Assembly: GCF_009811415.1 (NCBI RefSeq)
Contig: NZ_BLIG01000028.1
Span: 44,118 to 108,117 of the forward strand
Direction of reading: 5' to 3'
DNA from: Alteromonas sp. KUL106
GTDB lineage: Bacteria; Pseudomonadota; Gammaproteobacteria; Enterobacterales; Alteromonadaceae
DNA length: 64,000 nt
Of the stretch, positions 53,817-64,000 are shown in pieces (within the stretch, counting starts at the first letter, position 1; the number at the start of each line of letters is the position of its first letter). The notes below the pieces were generated by a model. It saw only the letters and a list, made by a program, of their open reading frames with translations, did not search any database and was not told the origin of the DNA. The translations under genes and the position numbers were made by a program.

Positions 53817-54988
53817 AATGGTTAGCTATTGCCCTTGCGGTATTAGCCGCATTCGTTGTTGCATTAATCGTTGGCCCTATGCTGTTAGGTGATAAAGGCT
53901 ACGTACTTATATCGTTGGGCAACACCGCAATTGAAATGACGGTGATCAGCTTTTGTATTTTGGTTATCGGCGCTGTTATCGCTTGGTATGTACTTTCGCG
54001 ACTTGTACTGTGGGCGCTAAGCCTAATTACAGGCTCTCATAAGTGGTTTGGCACCTTAGGCGAACGCAAACGCAAGCGCGCATTTTACGACGGTCTTCAC
54101 GCTATGGCCGTCGGTGATTTTGATACGGCGCAAAAGTCTTTAAGCAAAACCACCAATGGCGACTTTGAAGGCGTTAACTATTTGGCCTCTGCACAAATTG
54201 CGCTTACCAATGAAGACTTATCCAAAGCCCGTTATTTCTTAGTGCAGGCGACAGACTTTCCGAAAGCAAAAGTGGCCGCAACGGTGATGCAAGCGCGCAT
54301 TGATATGGCAGAAGAGAAATACGACGCCGCACTAGAAAAGCTTAACGAGCTTGACGAGCAAGAGCGCGAGAACACGCAGGTCGTGCGATTAAAAGCGCAC
54401 ATTCTTGCCAAGCTGGGGAAATGGCAAGTGCTGCAAGAGAACCTGTCAAGCTGGCGTAAAGCATTACCGAAAGCAGATTACACCACGTGGAGCCAGCGTA
54501 TTGCTAAAGGCAAGTTTGCAGAAATTGCCAGTAAGCAAGGTGCCGTTGAACTTAAATCTTATTGGGAAACGCTGCCGCGCAAGCTGCGTCACGACGACGC
54601 TTACCGCGCCGCTTACATTCAACAACTGCTTGATCAGGGCATGCATGCCGACGCACAAAAGTTATTGGTGGAATGGCAAAAGCGTGGCCCAAACAGCGCC
54701 CTGTTCCCGTTGTTTACGCAGCTGAATATTCCAGATGCGTCGCCATCATTGCGACTACTTGAGAGCTGGATAAAGCAAGATGAAGAAAACGTTTCGCTAT
54801 ATTCCACTCTAGGGCAAGTTGCATTTAACTCAGGCGATGATGTGTTGGCTGAAAAAGCGCTGCTTAAAGCGACTAAAATGAAGTCGCGCAAAGAAGACCT
54901 GTTGCTGCTATCTGCAATAAGCGAGCGCAAGCATGACACCGCCACAGCGCTTCAGCTTTACAAAGAAGGGCAGCAATTAGCAAGCTAA
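53813..54988 (+). CDS. hemY: HemY-like TPR membrane protein
   Basis: 391 residues with two N-terminal hydrophobic helices and a helical-repeat (TPR-like) domain (residues about 90-390; GDFDTAQKSLSKTTNGDFEG, AVLEKLN-like repeats). This gammaproteobacterial HemY is not the protoporphyrinogen oxidase of the same name in Gram-positives. It overlaps hemX by four bases and ends the operon. Confidence 0.91.
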   Translation: MKWLAIALAVLAAFVVALIVGPMLLGDKGYVLISLGNTAIEMTVISFCILVIGAVIAWYVLSRLVLWALSLITGSHKWFGTLGERKRKRAFYDGLHAMAVGDFDTAQKSLSKTTNGDFEGVNYLASAQIALTNEDLSKARYFLVQATDFPKAKVAATVMQARIDMAEEKYDAALEKLNELDEQERENTQVVRLKAHILAKLGKWQVLQENLSSWRKALPKADYTTWSQRIAKGKFAEIASKQGAVELKSYWETLPRKLRHDDAYRAAYIQQLLDQGMHADAQKLLVEWQKRGPNSALFPLFTQLNIPDASPSLRLLESWIKQDEENVSLYSTLGQVAFNSGDDVLAEKALLKATKMKSRKEDLLLLSAISERKHDTATALQLYKEGQQLAS

Positions 54989-55148
54989 GTGAAATATCAT
55001 TTAGCCTAACTGGTAATACTTGTATTCATACTAAAGTTGAAGATATAGTAAAAAAGACATTTAGATTCGTGCGCCTAATTGGCAAGTTGAAAAGCCGAGT
55101 AGTTGCTTTGAAACTTGAGTTAAAGCGCGAATAGAAACACATTACTTG

Positions 55149-55240
55149 TCGGAGTGCTTCACTGGTAATCCAGTAAGCTGAGACCGCGAAAGTGGGATCC
55201 GTAGAACCTGATCAGGCTAATACCTGCGAAGGGAACAAGA
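55149..55240 (+). ncRNA. TPP riboswitch (THI element)
   Basis: The conserved parts appear in order: GGAGTGC near the 5' side, GTAAGCTGAGACCGCGAAAG, GTAGAACCTGATCAGG and TAATACCTGCGAAGGGAAC. It lies 260 bp before thiC and should switch the operon off when thiamin pyrophosphate is plentiful. Confidence 0.95.
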
Positions 55241-59093
<3,853 letters not shown>

Positions 59094-59101
<8 letters not shown>

Positions 59102-59888
59102 CCATTCATCTCGTCTTTCAGCTCACCATACCGCTAGCCCCCAATTAGCGCATGAAGATATACGGCGCTATAGCAGACAGCTTATGCTTGATTGTATTGA
59201 TCACGACGGGCAGCTTAACCTGGCACGTTCACATGCTGTGATTGTTGGTCTTGGTGGTTTAGGAAGTTTAACTGCCCGCTATTTAGCTGGCGCAGGCGTG
59301 GGCAATATTACGCTTATTGATGGTGACACCGTCGACATAAGTAACTTACAGCGCCAGATAAGCTACAACGAAATGCATTTAGGCGAGCTCAAAGCAAAGT
59401 CGCTTTACAACGAGCTGCGCAAAGTAAACTCCCAACTAAATATCAAATTTAGAAGTGTTTTTGCTGATAGTAACAACTTACCAACTTTAATTTCTTCTGC
59501 CGGCTGCGTATTAGACTGCACCGACAACGTCACCATAAGAAAGCAAATAAACCTAACAACGTTTCGCGCGTCTATTCCGCTATTTATTGCGGCAGCCAGC
59601 GGGCTTACTTGGCAGGCGCTGAACTTACCGCAAAACTCTGCAAACTGCGGGTGTTACGAATGTTTAGTGAGTCACGTTGCCGTACGGGAAGACTGTGTAA
59701 GTCAAGGCATACTAGGTCCTGTGGTGGGCATGGCAGCCTGCCATCAAGCTACACAAGCTTTGCTATTTCTAGCTCAGGGATTCAACGCCAATATCAAATG
59801 GGGCCACTACGTAAATGCTCATGCGGGCTTAGGTACGTTGCAAAGCTTCAAACTGCCCCCCTCTTCATCTTGTGAGGTATGCCAATGA
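59094..59888 (+). CDS. thiF: ThiS adenylyltransferase ThiF
   Basis: 264 residues, E1-like. The nucleotide loop VIVGLGGLGSLTARYLAGAG, the DGDTVDISNLQRQ motif and zinc ligands CGCYEC and CEVC (at the very C-terminus) are intact. It adenylates the ThiS C-terminus. TTG start with AAGGAGG upstream, overlapping the end of thiDE by 8 bp. Confidence 0.93.
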
Positions 59889-60094
59889 CCCAAATTAACA
59901 TCAACGTGAACAACCAACCTATGAGTGTGATCTCGCCCATATCCCTTAGCGAGTTAATTGCCCTTAAACAATTGAATGACGAGGGTACCGCCGTCGCCAA
60001 AAATGCCGCCATTATCAGCAAGCAAGAATGGCCGACAACGTACTTAAGTGACAACGATACCGTTGATATCTTTACCTTAGTGGCAGGAGGCTAA
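59885..60094 (+). CDS. thiS: Sulfur carrier protein ThiS
   Basis: 69 residues, ubiquitin-like, ending in the required Gly-Gly (FTLVAGG). I use the ATG that overlaps the thiF stop (ATGA) with GAGG seven bases upstream; an ATG two codons earlier is too close to that site. Confidence 0.93.
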   Translation: MTQININVNNQPMSVISPISLSELIALKQLNDEGTAVAKNAAIISKQEWPTTYLSDNDTVDIFTLVAGG

Positions 60095-60095
60095 T

Positions 60096-60866
60096 ATGCT
60101 GACACTTGCAAACCACACCTTTTCTTCTCGCCTTTTAACGGGCACAGGTAAATTCAGTAACACAGGCACCATGAAAAGCGCCATTGAGGCTGCGCAAAGT
60201 AGCATTGTGACGCTAGCAATGAAGCGCGTAGCGAGCCATAGCGCTCATGATGAAACCCTTTCAGCATTAAGAGCATTGGGCGTTACCCTCTTACCCAACA
60301 CTTCGGGAGCGAAGAACGCCAAAGAAGCAATATTTGCCGCTGAACTTGCGTACGAAGCCTTGGGAAGCCCTTGGGTGAAGCTAGAAATTCACCCCGACCA
60401 ACGCTATTTGTTGCCCGACCCCATCGAAACCTTACTCGCCGCAGAGACACTGGTTAAAAAAGGCTTTCACGTTTTACCCTACTGCGGTGCAGACCCCGTT
60501 TTATGTAAACGCTTAGAAGAAGTGGGCTGCGCCGCCGTTATGCCATTAGGCGCCCCCATCGGCAGCAATCAGGGCTTACAAACTAAACCCTTCTTGCAGA
60601 TAATTGTTGAGCAAGCGTCAATTCCGGTCATTGTCGATGCTGGCATTGGTAAACCCAGTGAAGCCATGGCAGCCATGGAGATGGGCGTTGACGCGGTGCT
60701 AGTGAATACAGCTATTGCAACCGCGCAAAACCCTGTTGCTATGGCAAATGCTTTTGCCAGTGCCGTCGAAACGGGCCGCAAGGCGTTTGAAGCTGGGCTT
60801 GGCGCTACCAGTCACTTGGCACAAGCCTCTAGCCCGCTGACCGCGTTTTTGGAGCCGGCAGTATGA
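60096..60866 (+). CDS. thiG: Thiazole synthase ThiG
   Basis: 256 residues, TIM barrel. [12 protein letters not shown], the [18 protein letters not shown] phosphate region and [20 protein letters not shown] are intact. It builds the thiazole ring from DXP, dehydroglycine and ThiS thiocarboxylate. ATG with GGAGG, one base after thiS. Confidence 0.96.
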   Translation: MLTLANHTFSSRLLTGTGKFSNTGTMKSAIEAAQSSIVTLAMKRVASHSAHDETLSALRALGVTLLPNTSGAKNAKEAIFAAELAYEALGSPWVKLEIHPDQRYLLPDPIETLLAAETLVKKGFHVLPYCGADPVLCKRLEEVGCAAVMPLGAPIGSNQGLQTKPFLQIIVEQASIPVIVDAGIGKPSEAMAAMEMGVDAVLVNTAIATAQNPVAMANAFASAVETGRKAFEAGLGATSHLAQASSPLTAFLEPAV

Positions 60867-61996
60867 AGGTCGCACAAGCATTAATGCAGCAAGATTTGTC
60901 GCATTTAGCGATGTCGATAAACAGCAAAACCGCGAGCGACGTAGAACAAGCGCTGGGTAACGATACACTTTCTTTAGACGACTTCATGGCGCTGATCTCT
61001 CCCGCTGGCGCAAACTATTTAGAAGCCATGGCCTATCGCGCTAAAGCGATAACCCGTCATCGCTTTGGCAACACCATGCAGCTTTTTGTGCCGTTATATT
61101 TGTCGAACCTGTGCGCCAACGAGTGTACCTATTGCGGCTTTACTATGAGCAATAAAATTAAGCGCAAAACCCTTTCTATAAACGAAGTACTAACTGAAAT
61201 TGAAGCCATTAAAGATATGGGCTTTTCTCAGGTATTGCTGGTGACCGGCGAACACGAAACTAAGGTGGGCATGGACTATTTTGAACAAACCCTTAGCGCC
61301 ATTCGTGACAAGGTCAGCTATTTAATGATGGAAGTGCAGCCGCTAAAACGCGAACAATATAAAACCCTTAAGCATAAAGGCCTGGATGCTGTATTGGTGT
61401 ATCAAGAAACCTATTCACCCCAGCATTACGCCTCATACCATACCCGAGGAAAAAAGCAGGACTTTTTGTGGCGCTTAGAAGCCACTGATCGCATAGGTCA
61501 GGCCGGTATCGATAAAATCGGCGTTGGCGCGCTACTTGGCTTAGGCGACTGGCGGGTTGATAGCGCCATGACGGCGCTTCACGGTAAGTTAATACAACAG
61601 CACTATTGGCAAAGCCGCGTATCGATTGCTTTTCCACGCCTTCGCAATTGCGAGGGAAATAGCACTGGCGGCAACGCGTTGACCAATAACAAACTGCCTA
61701 ACGAGCGAGACCTTCTCCAGCTAATATGCGCCCACCGCATATTTAATCCACAAGCAGAATTATCCCTGTCTACCCGAGAGTCGGCTGCATTTAGAGATGG
61801 CGTAATGGCGCTGGGTATAACGTCGATGAGTGCTGCGTCGCAAACGCAACCTGGCGGCTATAGCGAGCCCTCGCAGGCGTTAAATCAGTTTGATATTGAT
61901 GACAACCGCTCGGTGCCAGAGGTCATAAACGCCATTACATCGAAAGGGTTAGAGCCCGTTTGGAAAGATTGGATGCCTTTTGAATTGCGCGCTTAA
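60863..61996 (+). CDS. thiH: 2-iminoacetate synthase ThiH
   Basis: 377 residues, radical SAM. The cluster motif [10 protein letters not shown] is present. It cleaves tyrosine to dehydroglycine for ThiG, so the pathway is the anaerobe-compatible ThiH route rather than ThiO. Its ATG overlaps the thiG stop (ATGA). Last gene of the operon. Confidence 0.96.
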   Translation: MKVAQALMQQDLSHLAMSINSKTASDVEQALGNDTLSLDDFMALISPAGANYLEAMAYRAKAITRHRFGNTMQLFVPLYLSNLCANECTYCGFTMSNKIKRKTLSINEVLTEIEAIKDMGFSQVLLVTGEHETKVGMDYFEQTLSAIRDKVSYLMMEVQPLKREQYKTLKHKGLDAVLVYQETYSPQHYASYHTRGKKQDFLWRLEATDRIGQAGIDKIGVGALLGLGDWRVDSAMTALHGKLIQQHYWQSRVSIAFPRLRNCEGNSTGGNALTNNKLPNERDLLQLICAHRIFNPQAELSLSTRESAAFRDGVMALGITSMSAASQTQPGGYSEPSQALNQFDIDDNRSVPEVINAITSKGLEPVWKDWMPFELRA

Positions 61997-62146
61997 GCAC
62001 TCCTAATTTTGCCTATTTAGGGGTTAAAATTGCACGTGAAGCTCAGATTGAGACATGCGCTAAACGATTAGTTTTTTTAAGGCAAAATAAATAAAAAATT
62101 TGTTTTGCTTTCGTGCATAACCCCCCGTAGAATCCGCCCAAATTTT

Positions 62147-62180
62147 AGCCAGACGCGTAACCTATGCGTCTGGCTTTTTT
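62147..62180 (+). terminator. Rho-independent terminator of the thiamin operon
   Basis: AGCCAGACGC pairs with GCGTCTGGCT, followed by a run of six T. It lies 150 bp after thiH. Confidence 0.9.
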
Positions 62181-62189
62181 GTCTGACTT

Positions 62190-62354
62190 ATACCAGTCCG
62201 CATAGATAATAACCCACTCAGCGAGACTTAAAATGTTCGTAGTCGCGGCGTGTTACCGCAGGTATAGTGGTTCTACATCAAGGTGACACAACAAAGAGTA
62301 CGGAAATTTTAAACTCGCCCTTCTGAGTGGGCAATTATCTATGCAGATTGGTAT
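62190..62354. repeat. 165-bp foldback repeat (MITE-like)
   Basis: Long imperfect inverted arms start ATACCAGTCCGCATAGATAA on the left and, inverted, ATACCAATCTGCATAGATAA on the right, then share CCCACTCAG and TTAAAAT further in. The centre has no open gene. A reduced relative lies at 40630-40651. This looks like a small non-autonomous mobile or RNA-structured repeat. It fills most of the 397-bp gap between thiH and the exporter gene. Confidence 0.7.
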
Positions 62355-62393
62355 TATCTCATAGTAACGTTTTCAAAACTAAAGGGCAGTGCG

Positions 62394-63620
62394 TTGGATA
62401 CCATTGAATTTATTCAAATTCGTAGATTTATAGTGAAGCTTGGCAAAATGCTCCACAAATACGGTACCCCCGCGTTCCGTCTTGAAGCTTACTTAGGTGA
62501 AGTGGCTAAGTATTTAGGTGTGCACGCTTCATTTATTTCTACTCCTACATCACTCACTTTTGTTATTTGGAGCGACCGTCACGAGGATGAGTACAACCAT
62601 GCTGCGCGGTTACTTCCTGGCGAACTGGACATGAATGCGTTATCGCTTACTGATGAGCTGGCCAGCGAGCTGCTGTCAGGCAAATTAACATTAAGCGAAG
62701 CCGATAAACGCTTAAATGAAATAGACGCCATGGGCAGTCCTTACGGGAAATGGGTAACCGGCATTGCGTTCGCCATGGCCACCGGCGCGTTTGCCATGCT
62801 AATGGGGGCGAGTTGGCGAGAAATTGGCTGGTCTGCCGTACTAGGTGTTGTGGCCTATTTATGGACGTTGTGGGCACAGCAGTCGAAACGCGTAAATCTA
62901 ATGCTAGAGCCTGTTACCGCTTTTGTTGGGGGAATTCTTGCGTGCGGTATTAGTAAGTATGTCGACCCGGGCATCAACATTCCATTGGTTGTCCTGTCGT
63001 CGGTAATAGTATTTGTGCCGGGTCTTGCTCTTACTATGGGCTTAGCTGAGCTTTCATCCCGTAATATGGTGTCGGGAACAGCGCGCACCATGGATGCCAT
63101 TATGCAGCTGTTTAAGCTTTACTTCGGTGCATTTCTGGGTGTGTCTGTAGGCTTTAGCGCGTTTGGTGAAAACGTGTATACCCCAGCTGAGTCATTGCCC
63201 TATTGGGCAACGTGGCTAGCGGTGTTCTTACTGTGTATGGCGCTAGTCGCCATTTTTAGAACCCGCATTAAACATATTCCTTGGGCATTGGCAGCAGCCT
63301 TTATTGCCTATAGCACTACCGCATGGAGTTCAGATTACATGAGTCCTGGGCTAGGGGCGTTTGTGGGTGCGTTTGCGTTAGGCATTTTTGCCAATGCGTT
63401 CACCCGTATTGCCAACCAGCCAGCCACTATTGTGGCCATGCACGGGCTTATTGTTCTGGTACCGGGGTCTAAAACCTACATAGGTTTGAATTCATTTATG
63501 ACAGGCCAAGACTTTGTAAAAGCCGATCATTTAGGCCAGGAAGTGTTTCTTATCTTTATGTCGCTAGTGGCAGGGCTGATATTTGCGAACGTGGTCGTGC
63601 CCACTAAAAAGGCGCTGTAA
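62394..63620 (+). CDS. Threonine/serine exporter ThrE-family protein (fused YjjP/YjjB type)
   Basis: 408 residues. A soluble N-terminal domain (LHKYGTPAFRLEAYLGEVAK, TSLTFVIWSD) is followed by about ten hydrophobic helices in two blocks, corresponding to DUF1212 and the ThrE-like second domain fused in one chain. Family members export threonine/serine or, in the split YjjPB form, succinate. TTG start with AGGG upstream. It is followed at once by a terminator. Confidence 0.88.
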   Translation: MDTIEFIQIRRFIVKLGKMLHKYGTPAFRLEAYLGEVAKYLGVHASFISTPTSLTFVIWSDRHEDEYNHAARLLPGELDMNALSLTDELASELLSGKLTLSEADKRLNEIDAMGSPYGKWVTGIAFAMATGAFAMLMGASWREIGWSAVLGVVAYLWTLWAQQSKRVNLMLEPVTAFVGGILACGISKYVDPGINIPLVVLSSVIVFVPGLALTMGLAELSSRNMVSGTARTMDAIMQLFKLYFGAFLGVSVGFSAFGENVYTPAESLPYWATWLAVFLLCMALVAIFRTRIKHIPWALAAAFIAYSTTAWSSDYMSPGLGAFVGAFALGIFANAFTRIANQPATIVAMHGLIVLVPGSKTYIGLNSFMTGQDFVKADHLGQEVFLIFMSLVAGLIFANVVVPTKKAL

Positions 63621-63632
63621 GAGCGCCTTTTC
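63607..63632. terminator. Rho-independent terminator after the ThrE-like gene
   Basis: AAAAAGGCGCT and AGCGCCTTTT form a stem around a 5-base loop that includes the stop codon. It lies between convergent genes and has T-runs on both strands. Confidence 0.85.
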
Positions 63633-63654
63633 AACCTCGGCCATACTATGAGCG

Positions 63655-64000
63655 CTATTTCAGTAGCTTGATCAGCGCTCGCCCTAAACGAGCGTTAAGC
63701 GCACCAGCAGCAATAGCTTCTGCCGAGTTCTCCATGAATTTAGCTGACAAACTACCACCAATTTGATTGGCCACTTCGTCGGTTGCTAAATCAAACACGC
63801 CCTGCGCCGCAATGTTCTGTGCCAACACTTTCAATAATTTCCAGTTCCCCACGGTACTTGGTCTTAATCCATATACGCGGGCCATGCGGCGAATGGTGCG
63901 AAAGCTAATCCATACCACTGCGAAAGTTTGAATAAGGTTGTTTGGGCTAATAAACGCCAGGCTTCCCGCCGTAACCGATTCTTTGTTAAGCACCTTGTGT
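63655..64000 (-). CDS. YcjF/TIGR01620-family membrane protein, partial (C-terminus)
   Basis: The last ~115 codons of a longer gene that runs off the right edge. The frame is open to the window end, so the GTG at 63993 is not the start. The segment FISPNNLIQTFAVVWISFRTI and the motifs RPSTVGNWKLLKVLAQNI and GALNARLGRALIKLL match the C-terminus of YcjF-type DUF697 proteins, which sit with the GTPase-like YcjX. Function is unsettled. Confidence 0.78.
   Translation of the reverse strand, partial: HKVLNKESVTAGSLAFISPNNLIQTFAVVWISFRTIRRMARVYGLRPSTVGNWKLLKVLAQNIAAQGVFDLATDEVANQIGGSLSAKFMENSAEAIAAGALNARLGRALIKLLK

Overview
The window looks like chromosome of a marine gammaproteobacterium, most likely Alteromonas or a close relative. 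The protein sequences point that way: SpoT, RpoZ and HemCDXY of gammaproteobacterial type, several c-di-GMP enzymes, and a thiC-thiDE-thiFSGH operon behind a TPP riboswitch. No rRNA, tRNA, prophage or CRISPR array was seen. The species call is inference from gene content, not from a marker gene.

Left flank (1-12.3 kb): an RND efflux permease (cut by the window edge) with its lipoprotein adaptor, a J-domain protein, a DUF1499-type membrane protein, a SugE/Gdx exporter, the divergent argO/argP pair, a membrane GGDEF protein, a BLUF-EAL photoreceptor, a small hypothetical gene and a small outer-membrane barrel gene.

Centre (12,279-32,321): a complete Tn7-like transposon of 20,043 bp, the most notable object here. 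It has near-identical 28-bp terminal inverted repeats (26/28), repeated 17-bp TnsB-type sites at both ends and a 5-bp target duplication (CTTTT). The core genes tnsA-tnsB-tnsC-tniQ read inward from the right end, which abuts the 3' end of a yhiN-type flavoprotein gene, so yhiN is the probable attachment gene. The cargo is a type I restriction-modification operon (hsdM-hsdS-[PHP/SMC-like ATPase]-hsdR), an operon coding for a four-helix membrane protein, a ComEC-like metallo-beta-lactamase-fold protein and a second, shorter TniQ, and a left arm of very small genes with strong palindromes. Rejoining the flanks restores an outer-membrane protein ending in Phe; the insertion gives it 12 foreign C-terminal residues.

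Right flank (32.3-64 kb): yhiN, a DUF2892 protein, a GGDEF/EAL protein, a Fur-box-preceded ferric-iron ABC operon, a peroxiredoxin, a housekeeping block (rsmJ, recG, trmH, ridA, spoT, rpoZ, gmk), an esterase, a diguanylate cyclase, the hemCDXY operon, the TPP-riboswitch thiamin operon, a foldback repeat, a ThrE-like exporter and the end of a YcjF/TIGR01620-like gene.

The best candidates for something undescribed are the membrane protein / MBL-fold / second-TniQ operon inside the transposon, and the PHP-ATPase embedded in the type I restriction locus.
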